This document shows, in pieces, positions 50,660-60,600 of a stretch of 64,000 nucleotides of DNA; positions within the stretch are counted from its first letter, which is position 1; each line of letters starts with the position of its first letter. The notes beneath the pieces are model-generated. The model was not told the origin of the DNA and made no database searches. It saw only the letters and a list, made by a program, of their open reading frames with translations. The translations under genes and the position numbers were made by a program. Source of the DNA: Streptomyces lavendulae subsp. lavendulae (GTDB taxonomy: Bacteria > Actinomycetota > Actinomycetes > Streptomycetales > Streptomycetaceae); contig NZ_CP024985.1 of the NCBI RefSeq assembly GCF_002803845.1, positions 8,505,501-8,569,500 of the forward strand. The letters are read 5' to 3'.

Positions 50660-53311
50660 ATGGCGTCGACCCTTGTACCCGACCTGCTGCAGACGGCCAC
50701 CGGCCCGTACGCCGACAGCCCGGCCGTGCTCGGCCCCGACGGCGAACTGTCCTACCGCGAACTGTGGGAGCGCGTCGCCGCGGTGGCGGCCCAACTGCAC
50801 ACGGCCGGGATCCGCCCCGGCGATCACGTGGCACTGCACCTTCCCCGGTCGGCGGCCTACGTCAGCGCGCTCATCGCGACGATGGCGATCGGCGCCGTCG
50901 CGATCCCCCTCGACCCCGAGTTCCCCGCGGAGCGGCGCCTCCAGGTCGTCTCGGCAGCCCGCCCCCGGGTGATCCTGCACGAGGGTGCAGGCGCCCCTGA
51001 ACTGCGCGGTACCGACGGCTCCGACACGGCCCTGTGGCTGGTTCCCGACACTCGGCCGGTCCCGGCGGCCGAGCTTGAGACGCTGCGCATCAGTACCGCC
51101 GACTCCGCCGAGCTGACCGCGATGATGCTGTTCACCTCAGGCTCGACCGGTCGGCCCAAGGGCGTCCGCCTGCACCACGCGGGCCTGGTCAACCGGCTTG
51201 AGTGGGGACACCGCCGCTACGGCTTCGACGCGACCGACCGGGTTCTGCACAAGGCTTCCTCAGCCTTCGACGCCGCCATCCACGAGATCTTCTCCCCGCT
51301 CATCTCCGGGGGCACCCTCGTCATCGCCCCGCCCGGGCTGCAGTTCGACAGTCTGGGCCTGGTGCGGCTCATCCAGGAGACGGAAGTCACCACCGCGCAC
51401 TTCGTCCCCTCGGTTCTGCGCTATGTCATCGACGAGGAAGAGCTCGCCTGGTGTACCTCGCTGCGGCGGGTGTTCTGCGGCGGCGAAGCCCTGGACATGA
51501 CCCTGGTGCGACGGTTCCGCGCCCTGCTGCCCGCCTCCCTCTACAACCAGTACGGACCCACCGAGACCTCGGTGAACGCCACCTACTGGGACTGCGACGA
51601 ACCGTTCGACGGCGACATCGCCCCCATCGGCCGGCCCATCGACGGCGTCGACTGCCACGTACTCGACGAGACGATGCAGCCCGTGCCGGCCGGGGAGACC
51701 GGCGAACTGTGGATCGGCGGTGTCGCCGTGGGCGGCGGCTACCTCGACGACGCCCCGCTCACCGCCGAGCGCTTCCGGCCCGACCCCTTCACCGGCACCG
51801 GCCGCATCTACCGCACCGGCGACCTCGTCCGGCTCCTCGACACCGGCAGCCTGGAGTTCCGGGGCCGCCTGGACGACCAGGTCAAGGTGCGCGGAGTCCG
51901 CGTCGAACCCGGCGAGGTCGACAGTGTCCTGCGCGGCCACCCGATGGTCCAGGACGCCTCCGTGATCGCAGTCCCCGACGAGGCGGACGGAGTACGGCTC
52001 GTCGCGTACATCGCAGCCAAGCGCGCCCACGCGCCCGTCGTCGACGGCCTCCAGAGGATCCAGCTGCCCCAGGGCATCGCGGTCGCCACCGCTTCTCCGG
52101 ACGAGGCGCTCTTCCTCCACCGGCAGATCTTCGAGCAGGACGAGTACGCGCGCTTCGGCGTGTGCCTCGGCAAGGACGACGTGGTCGTCGACATCGGAGC
52201 GAACATCGGGCTGTTCGGCCTCTGGGCGCACCGCCAGGCCCCGGGCATCCGCCTGGTCGCCGTCGAGCCCAACCCGGACACCCTTCCCTACCTGCGAGTG
52301 AACCTCGAACTGGGTGGTGTGACCGCAGACGTCGTCCCCGCGGCCGTCACGGACCGCGTCGGATCCGAGACGCTGACCTCCTTCCCCCGGCTCAGCTACC
52401 TGTCCGGGCTCGGGAAGCACCGTCAGGACGAGGCGGTGGAGCTGGTCCAGTCCCACTACCGCCAGTCGGGCGGCGCGGGAGCCGGTACCGAGGAGGAGAC
52501 CGCCAGCCTGCTCCACGACGCCGAGGAACGGCTCCGGGCCAGCCTCCACGAGGTCGACACCACGGACCTGTCCAGCCTGCTGGACCGCATGGAGATCGAC
52601 CGGGTCGACCTCCTCAAGATCAACACCGAGGGTGCCGAGCTGAGCGTCCTGCGCGGCATCCGCCCCGACCACTGGAAGAGCATCCGCCAGGTCTGTCTCG
52701 AGGTCGAACGCAGCAGCGTCGTCGGTGCCGAGATCCGTAGCATCCTCGAAGGCGCGGGCTTCACCGTGCACTCCGTCGAGGACTGGAGCGTCGGTACCGA
52801 AGCCGACGTCACCTACGTGTACGCCACCCGCGACACCGCTGGGGCCGCCGAGCCCGCGACAGCCCCGGCCGCCGAGCCCGACCGGATCGTGCTGACCGCC
52901 CGCGAGCTGCGCCGGCACGCCGCCGAGCGGCTGCCCGCAGCCATGCAGCCCAGCCAGTTCGTCTTCGTGGAGGAACTGCCCCGGCTGCCCAACGGCAAGC
53001 TGGCCCGCCGCGAGCTCCCTGCGCCGCCGACCGTCACGGGAACGGCCGGCACCGCGGACGGTGACGGCGCCGACACCGCCGTCGAGCGAATGCGCGAGAT
53101 CTGGCGGGAGGTCCTCGCCGTCGATGAGGTCATGGACGACGACGACTTCGTCAGCCTCGGAGGCCACTCGCTGCTGGCCCTGCGCGTCAGCGCCCGGACC
53201 CGCAGGCTCGTCGGCACCGAGGTCTCGCCCGGCTCCTGCCTGCGCGCGCCGAGCTTCGCGGCCTGGGTCGCGGCGATCTCGCAGCCCGGCGCGGCCGCCG
53301 GAAAGGGGTAA
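50660..53311 (+). CDS. NRPS: A domain interrupted by an FkbM-type methyltransferase, plus PCP
   Basis: 883 residues from ATG 50660. The adenylation core has MLFTSGSTGRPKGVRLHHAG (near 156), FDAAIHEIFSPLISGG, NQYGPTETSVNATYW (near 295) and FRGRLDDQVKVRGVRVEPGE (A8, near 400). After A8 a methyltransferase of about 270 residues (about 450-725) is inserted: VVVDIGANIGLFGLW, VAVEPNPDTLPYLRVNLELG and VDLLKINTEGAELSVLRGI are FkbM-family motifs. The A domain resumes with the A10 motif LPRLPNGKLARREL (near 775), then a carrier domain (FVSLGGHSLLAL, Ser near 832). Pocket residues D-A-H-F-F-G-Q-V-N do not match a code I know. The insertion site is where N-methyltransferases sit in interrupted A domains, but FkbM enzymes usually act on oxygen. 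Confidence 0.88.
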   Translation: MASTLVPDLLQTATGPYADSPAVLGPDGELSYRELWERVAAVAAQLHTAGIRPGDHVALHLPRSAAYVSALIATMAIGAVAIPLDPEFPAERRLQVVSAARPRVILHEGAGAPELRGTDGSDTALWLVPDTRPVPAAELETLRISTADSAELTAMMLFTSGSTGRPKGVRLHHAGLVNRLEWGHRRYGFDATDRVLHKASSAFDAAIHEIFSPLISGGTLVIAPPGLQFDSLGLVRLIQETEVTTAHFVPSVLRYVIDEEELAWCTSLRRVFCGGEALDMTLVRRFRALLPASLYNQYGPTETSVNATYWDCDEPFDGDIAPIGRPIDGVDCHVLDETMQPVPAGETGELWIGGVAVGGGYLDDAPLTAERFRPDPFTGTGRIYRTGDLVRLLDTGSLEFRGRLDDQVKVRGVRVEPGEVDSVLRGHPMVQDASVIAVPDEADGVRLVAYIAAKRAHAPVVDGLQRIQLPQGIAVATASPDEALFLHRQIFEQDEYARFGVCLGKDDVVVDIGANIGLFGLWAHRQAPGIRLVAVEPNPDTLPYLRVNLELGGVTADVVPAAVTDRVGSETLTSFPRLSYLSGLGKHRQDEAVELVQSHYRQSGGAGAGTEEETASLLHDAEERLRASLHEVDTTDLSSLLDRMEIDRVDLLKINTEGAELSVLRGIRPDHWKSIRQVCLEVERSSVVGAEIRSILEGAGFTVHSVEDWSVGTEADVTYVYATRDTAGAAEPATAPAAEPDRIVLTARELRRHAAERLPAAMQPSQFVFVEELPRLPNGKLARRELPAPPTVTGTAGTADGDGADTAVERMREIWREVLAVDEVMDDDDFVSLGGHSLLALRVSARTRRLVGTEVSPGSCLRAPSFAAWVAAISQPGAAAGKG

Positions 53312-53317
53312 CCGGCC

Positions 53318-54586
53318 ATGGACCCCATCCTGCCCCTCTCCGACATGCAGCAGTCCATGCTCGTCCACGAGGCGCTCGGCGACCGGCCCATGTATGCCAT
53401 GCCGCTCTGCTTCCGCATCACCGGGGAGCTCGACACCGGACGGCTGGAGCAGGCCCTGCACCACGTCATCCGGCGCCACCCCGTGCTGTGCGCCACCTAC
53501 GACGACGCCCATGCCGTACCGCTCCCGTCGACCGCACCACTGCCGGCGCTGCGCACGGCGACGGACGGCAGCGGCGGCCCCGGCGACGCGCACATGCCGG
53601 CAGAGCTCGCCGAGCTCTGGGAGGTCCCCTTCGACCTGTACGAGGAGCCACCCGTGCGTGCGGGTGTCATATCCCGCTCCGCCACGGAGCACTGGTTCGC
53701 CCTGGCCGTGCACCATGTGGCGGGCGACAGCTGGTCCCTGTCCCTGATGGTGCGGGAGATCGGTCTCGCCTACGCCGCGCTGGCACGGGGCGGCCCGGCC
53801 GGGCCCGCCGACGAGGCTTCGGGCTTCTTCGCCGACGCCGCGGCCGAACAGGACCGCGACCACGACCGCGACAACGCCTGGTGGCGTGGCCGGCTGGCGG
53901 GCGTACAGCCGCAGCCCTACCCGCGCCGCACCCCGCCCTGCGAAGATGAACGCGGAGCGTTCCTGGCGCTGCCCCTGGGCCTCGGCGCCGCAGAGACCCA
54001 GGGCATCCGCGGACTCGCCCGTTCGACCCGGGTCTCCCCGGCCGTGGTGCTGTTCACCGCAGTGAGCGCCGCCGTGGCCGCAGGCGGCCCGCCGTACGAC
54101 ACCACCGTCGGCATGCCCGCCGCGCGGCGCGACACCGAGGAACTCCAGGCCGCCATGGGTCCGCTCCTCAACACCCTGCCAGTACGTACCACTTGGACCG
54201 ACCCGATGTCCCCGGCGGCCGTGGTGCTCCGCCACGCCGAGGCGATCGAAGAGAGCCTGGCGCACAAGGAGCTGCCGTACTCGCGGATCCTGCGCGCAGC
54301 CGGAATCCAGCGGCTCCCCGGCGGCGACCCGCTCTTCCTCCACCTCGTCAACATCGACACCGAGGTCCCGCGGCTGCCGCTGCCGGGCCTGCGGACTTCG
54401 ACGGTGCCGATCCCGCCGCGCTGGGCCAATTTCCCGGCCCTGTGGGAATTCGGCTGGGGGAGCGTCGGCAACATCCACGGCACCCTGCGGGCCTCGGCCG
54501 ACGCCTTCACCGAGGCGGACGCGCAGCACCTTCGGCAGGGCTTCCAAAGCACCCTGCGTCGGCTTCTCGACGCCGACCGCACCTGA
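53318..54586 (+). CDS. Free-standing NRPS condensation domain
   Basis: 422 residues, starting seven bases after the previous stop. C-domain motifs: PLSDMQQSMLVHEALGDRPM, LEQALHHVIRRHPVLCATYD, FALAVHHVAGDSWSLSLMVR (HHxxxD intact, final Gly replaced by Ser) and LPYSRILRAAGIQR...DPLFLHLVNI. No other domain is attached. Gene order suggests that it joins the residue on the A-MT-PCP protein to the residue on the first carrier domain of the next synthetase. Confidence 0.85.
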   Translation: MDPILPLSDMQQSMLVHEALGDRPMYAMPLCFRITGELDTGRLEQALHHVIRRHPVLCATYDDAHAVPLPSTAPLPALRTATDGSGGPGDAHMPAELAELWEVPFDLYEEPPVRAGVISRSATEHWFALAVHHVAGDSWSLSLMVREIGLAYAALARGGPAGPADEASGFFADAAAEQDRDHDRDNAWWRGRLAGVQPQPYPRRTPPCEDERGAFLALPLGLGAAETQGIRGLARSTRVSPAVVLFTAVSAAVAAGGPPYDTTVGMPAARRDTEELQAAMGPLLNTLPVRTTWTDPMSPAAVVLRHAEAIEESLAHKELPYSRILRAAGIQRLPGGDPLFLHLVNIDTEVPRLPLPGLRTSTVPIPPRWANFPALWEFGWGSVGNIHGTLRASADAFTEADAQHLRQGFQSTLRRLLDADRT

Positions 54587-54641
54587 TCCAAGACCGCACC
54601 AGCACACGCTTTTCGCACCGTTCGCGACGAAGGGGATTCCT

Positions 54642-57600
54642 GTGTCTTCCTCAGCCTCCACGGGCTCCGCGCCCCGCACCCCGCGGGAAGAGATCCTGTG
54701 CGGCCTGTTCGCCGAGCTCCTGGGGGTACCGAGGATCGGCGTCGACGGAAACTTCTTCGAGGAGGGCGGCGACTCGCTCCTGGCGATGCGGCTGATCAGC
54801 CGCATCCGGGCCGTCTTCGGAACCCGCATCCACATCCGCAAGCTGTTCGAGAGCCCCACCGTCGCCGGTCTGGCCCGAACCCTGGAACAGGCCGACCAGC
54901 CCACCACCGCAGCCCCGACCACCGTGGCCCTGCAGGACGTGGTGGTCCCCGACCGGATCCCGCTGTCGCCCGCCCAGCGGCGGCTGTGGCTCGTCGCCCA
55001 GGTCGAAGGCCCCAACCCTCGCTACAACATGCCGCTGGGCGTCCGCCTGCACGGCCCGGTCGACCCTGCGGCCCTGGAAGCGGCCCTCGCCGACGTGGTG
55101 ACCCGCCACGAACCCCTGCGGACTGTCTTCCCCGAGGACGACGGCATCCCGTACCAGCGGGTGCTGGACCCCGCCGACGCCCATGCGGCTCTCACCACAG
55201 CCGCCGTCCGCCGCGAGGACCTGGACCGGACCCTGTCGGAGGCGGCCGTCAGCCTCTCCTTCGACATCACCACCGATGCCCCGCTGCGTGCCTGGCTCTT
55301 CACCACCGAGGAGTCCGGCGGCACCGAGCACGTGCTGCTGATCCTCATGCACCACATCGCCGGCGACGGCTGGTCCCTGCGCCCCCTGCTGCGCGACCTG
55401 GCCGAGGCCTACGAGGCTCGCCTGGCCGGAGCAGAACCCGGTTTCACGCCCCTCGCCGTACGCTACGCGCAGTACAGCGTGCAGCAGCACGACGTCGCCG
55501 CCACCGCGGCCACCGACGGATCCGGTGCGGACGCCACGCCCGACGCCCAGCTGGAGTTCTGGCGCCAGGCCCTCGCCGGCGCCCCGGAGCAGCTGCCGTT
55601 GCCCTTCGACCGGCCACGCCCCGCCACCCGCTCGTTCCGCGGCGCAGGCGTCGACTTCGCCATCGACGCCGACCTCCACGCCCGGCTCGCCGGCTTGGCC
55701 CGAGCAACCGGCAGCACCCTGTTCATGGTGCTCCAGGCAGCCCTGGCCACCGTGCTCACCCGGTACGGCGCCGGAGAGGACATCCCCATCGGCACCCCGG
55801 TCGCGGGCCGCGCCGAAGAGAGCCTCGACGACGTGGTCGGCTTCTTCGTCAACACCCTGGTGCTGCGCACCGACACCTCCGGGGACCCGGCGTTCACCGC
55901 GCTGCTCGACCGGGTGAGAGCCGGCGCCCTCGCCGCGTACGCCCACCAGGACGTGCTCTTCGACCGGGTGGTCGAGGCCCTCAACCCCGAGCGCTCGCTC
56001 GCCTGGAGCCCCCTGTTCCAGGTGTCCCTCGCGTTCAACGGCAGCGCCGTTGCCGCCGGCGACCTGCCCTCCCTGCCCGGCGCCCGCATTCACGAGGTCC
56101 CGACCTCCGTCTCCAAGTTCGAGCTGGGCTTCAACATCCGCGAGCTGGAGGCGGCCGAAGGCGAACCCCAGGGCCTTGCCGGCTTCGCCGAGTTCGCCAC
56201 CGACCTGTTCGACCGGTCCACCGTGGAGCGGCTCGTCGCCTCGCTGCTGCGGGTGCTGGAGCAGCTGCCCGATGGCTCCGGCCTGCGCCTGAGCGAGCTC
56301 GAACTGCTGCCTGCGGGCACCCCTGACTCCCTGCCCGAGCGGGGCGTCGGCGCCCCTACCGCCCCCGCCGCACCCTCGGTACCGGAGCTGTTCGCCCGCC
56401 AGGCCGCAGCGACCCCGGAGGCGGTCGCCCTGGTCTGCGGGCAGCGTGAGGTCACCTACCGCGAACTCGACGCGCGGGCCGACGCCCTGGCCGCCCGGCT
56501 CGTCGGCCAGGACGGGATCGCTGCGGAAGCCCCCGTGGCGATCCTGATGGACCGCTCCGTGGAACTCGTCGTTGCCGAATTGGCCGTACTGAAGGCCGGC
56601 GCGGCCTACGTGCCCCTCGACCGCCGCTACCCGCCCTCGCGGATCGAGGCGATCACCGCCGCGACCGGGGCCCGGTTCCTGCTGACCGACCGCGGCGATG
56701 TGGCCGCCCTCGGCCTCGACCCCCGCATCCGCGTGGTCCGCGCCGACGCCGCCGACGGACCGGTCCCCGTCCTGGACGGGCCCCTTCCGCCGGTGACCGC
56801 GCACCCCGACCGGCTCGCGTACATCATGTTCACCTCCGGCTCCACCGGTACGCCCAAGGGCGTCATGGCCACCCACGCCGGCATCACCGCGCTCGCCGCC
56901 GACAGCGCCTTCGCCGCAGCAGCCCACCGGCGGGTCCTGCTCCACTCCTCACCGGCCTTCGACGCCGCCACCTACGAGCTGTGGGTGCCACTGCTGAACG
57001 GTGGCTGCTGCGTCCTCGCGCCCCCTGGGGACCTCGACACCGAAACGCTCGCCGCCGCCCTCACCGGCCACCGGGTGGAAGCCGCCTGGCTCACCGCCGC
57101 CCTCTTCCACCACATGGTGGAAGCGGCCCCCGACGCCCTCGGCTCGCTCAAGGAGATCTGGGCGGGCGGCGAGGCAGTCTCCGCCACTGCCGTACGCCGG
57201 CTCCGCGACGCTCACCCCGGCGTACGGGTCGTCAACGGCTACGGCCCCACCGAGACCACCACCTTCGCCACCCGGTTCGCGGTACCCGCCGACGGCCCCG
57301 TCCCCGAACCGCTGCCCATCGGCGGCCCGCTCGACGGCATGCGCGCCATGGTCCTCGACCCCCGCCTGAAGCCGGCACCCCACGGCGCGACCGGCGAACT
57401 GTACCTGGCGGGGCCCGGGGTCGCCCGCGGCTACCTCGGCATGCCCGCGGCCACCGCCGAGCGGTTCGTCGCCGACCCCTACGGCCCGCCCGGCAGCCGC
57501 ATGTACCGCACCGGTGACCTCGCCCGCTGGAACACTGCCGGAGAACTCGAATGCGTAGGACGGACCGACGACCAGGTCAAGATCCGCGGCCTGCGCATCG

Positions 57601-60600
57601 AACCCGGTGAGGTACGGGCCGTACTGGCCGAGCACCCCTCGGTCGCCGAAGCCGCCGCCGTCGTCCGCGAGGACCGCCCCGGGGACAAGCGCCTCGTCGC
57701 CTACGTAGTCCCCGCCGAACGCGGCCGGAGCGTGGACCCCGCCGCCCTCACCGACCTCGCCCGGCGCACCCTGCCGGACTACATGGTGCCCTCGTCCGTC
57801 ATCGTGCTGGACTCCCTCCCGCTCACCGTCAACGGCAAGCTCGACCGCAAGGCCCTGCCCGCCCCGCATGCCGCCACCGCCTCCGCGGGCGCTCCCCGCA
57901 CCGCCCGCGAAGAAATCCTGTGCGCGCTGTTCGCCGAGGTCCTGGACCTTTCCCGGGTCGGTGCCGACGACGACTTCTTCGGCCTCGGCGGCCACTCCAT
58001 GCTCGCCATGCGACTGGTCTCCCGCGCCCGCACGGCGCTCGGGGTCCGCATCAGCATCGGCGACCTCTTCCAGGCGCCCACCGCATCCGCGCTGGCCGCG
58101 CTCCTCGCCGCGGACGACGGCACCACCACCCCCGCCGGCCCCCCGACGGCCGTCGCGGACCGGCCGGAGCACATCCCGCTGTCGTACGCACAGCAGCGGC
58201 TGTGGTTCCTCGGCCAGGTCGACGGCCCCAGCCCCACGTACAACATCCCCCTCGCGCTGCGGCTCACCGGCCGTGTCGACGCCTCCGCACTGCGGGCTGC
58301 GCTGGGTGACGTACTCGGCCGCCACGAGGCACTGCGGACCCTTTTCCCCGCACCCGACGGCGAGCCCCACCAGCTGATTCTGCCCGCCGGGCAGGCCGAG
58401 CCCTCCCTGGTCGAACTCCGGGTGCCCGCAGCCGCGCTCGACGAAGAGGTCGCCCGAGCCGCCCGCCACAGCTTCGACGTGACCACCGAGATCCCGCTGC
58501 GCGCCTGGCTGTTCGAGGCTGCCGGCACCGATGGGCAAGAGGGCACGGGCGAGTACGTGCTGCTCATCCTGCTCCACCACATCGCCGGCGACGGCCTGTC
58601 GATGCGCCCGCTCCTGCGCGACCTCACCCTCGCCTATGAGGCCCGGCTGGCCGGCGCCGCCCCCGCGTTCACCCTCCTGCCCGTCCAGTACGCCGACTAC
58701 GCCCTGTGGCAGCGGCGCACCCAGGAGGGGCCGGGCCGCGAGGCCCACGAGCGCTCGCTCGCCCACTGGCGCCGGGCCCTGGACGGGCTGCCCCCGCAAA
58801 TCGAGCTGCCGTGGGACCGCCCCCGCCCGGCCGTCGCCGGACACCTCGGTGCCACCGTCGAGCTCGACCTGCCCGCGGAGCTCCACCAGCAGGTCCTGGA
58901 TCTGGCCCGGACCACCGGATCCACTCTTTTCATGGTCCTGCAGGCCGCCGTCGCCGCCGTCCTGACCCGCTCGGGCGCCGGCGAGGACATCCCGCTCGGT
59001 ACCGTCGTCGCCGGGCGCGCCGAGGAGAGCCTCGACGACGTGGTTGGGTTCTTCGTCAACACCCTCGTGCTGCGCACCGACACCTCCGGCAACCCTGGCT
59101 TCGCCGATCTGCTGGCACGGGTACGCGAAGCCGACCTGGCCGCGTACGCACACCAGGACGTCTCCTTCGACCGCCTGGTGGAAGAAGTCAACCCCGAGCG
59201 CTCGCTCGCCTGGCACCCGCTGTTCCAGGTACTGGTGGCCCTCGACGACGGATTCCTCGGAGGAGACCTCCGCTTCCCCGGCGCCCGTGTGCGTATGCAG
59301 CCCCTTGGCACCGACACCGCCAAGTTCGACCTGTCGGTGGACTTCGAGGACCGGCGCGACGGGACCGGCCGCCCGGCCGGGCTGCGGACCGTACTCGAAT
59401 ACGCCACGGAACTGTTCGACCACGCCACCGTCGTCGCACTCGGACAGCGCCTGGTCCGCCTGCTCGAGGCAGCCGTCGCCGACCCGCACCGCCCGATCGG
59501 CCAACTGGACCTGCTGTCCGCGCAGGAACGGCAGCGCCTGCTGACCGACTGGAACGGCCCCGCCGTCGCCGAGAGTCCCATCGACCTGCCCGCCCGCATC
59601 CGGACCCTGGCCGCCGAGCGGCCGGACGCGCCCGCCGTCTCCGACGCGCACGGCAGCAGCAGCTACGCCGAGCTCGCCCGCGATGCCGCCGCCGTGACGG
59701 CGGCCCTCGCCGCCGCAGGCGCGGGACCGGACGAGCTCACCGCGGTCCTGTCCGAACGCAGCCCATGGTTCGTCACCGCGGTGGTCGGCGCCCTGGGCAC
59801 CGCGGGCGGCTACATGCCGCTCGATCCCGGCACGCCCGTTCGCCGCGCCGCCCAGATGCTCGCCGACGCCGAGGTGCGCTACCTGCTGGCCGCGCCCGCA
59901 CTCGCCGATCGCGCCCGGGAGATCGCGGCCGCCTGCGCCGGAGCGCCGGTCACCGTGGTCCTGCCCGACATGGCGCCGGCCCCGGCCGCTGCCCCGGTCG
60001 CCGCCCCGGTCCCCTCTCCCGAGGCCATCGCCTACTCGGTGTTCACCTCCGGCTCCACCGGCCGCCCCAAGGGCGTACTGGTCCCCCACCGCGGACTCTC
60101 CAACCACCTGCGCGCGGTGATCGACCTCTACGGACTCGACGAGGCCGACACCATCGCCTTCAACGCCCCGCTGACCTTCGACGTCTCCATCTGGCAGACG
60201 CTCACCCTGCTCCTCGCCGGCGGCCGAGTACACGTCTTCGACGAGGACACCGCCCGCGACCCGCAGGCCATGGTCGAGGCGGTGGCGGCCCACGGAGTGA
60301 CCGTCATCCAGATCGTGCCGGCCGTCCTGCGCGCCATCCTCGACCTGTGGGACGCCGACGACCGCACCGCCGAGCACTGCGCCGGGCTGCGCTGGATGCT
60401 CGTCCACGGAGAGGAACTCCCGCCGGACCTCGTCACCCGCTGGTACAAGCGGTTCCCCGACGTCCCGCTCGCCAACGTCTACGGTCCCGCCGAGTGCTCC
60501 GACGACGTGTCCATCTCGGTCATCCGTCCCGAATCCCTGCCCTCAGGCGGCCGCGCCCCCATCGGTCGGCTCCTGTGGAACACCCGGGCGTACGTACTGG

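Noticed and set aside
51260..55015. A 1251-codon open frame on the minus strand across the NRPS genes
   Set aside because: Shadow of the plus-strand NRPS frames. The plus-strand frames contain all NRPS motifs in order, whereas the minus frame has none.
56949..60407. A 1152-codon open frame on the minus strand
   Set aside because: Antisense shadow of the 2523-residue NRPS; Gly/Asp/Val-rich without recognisable domains.
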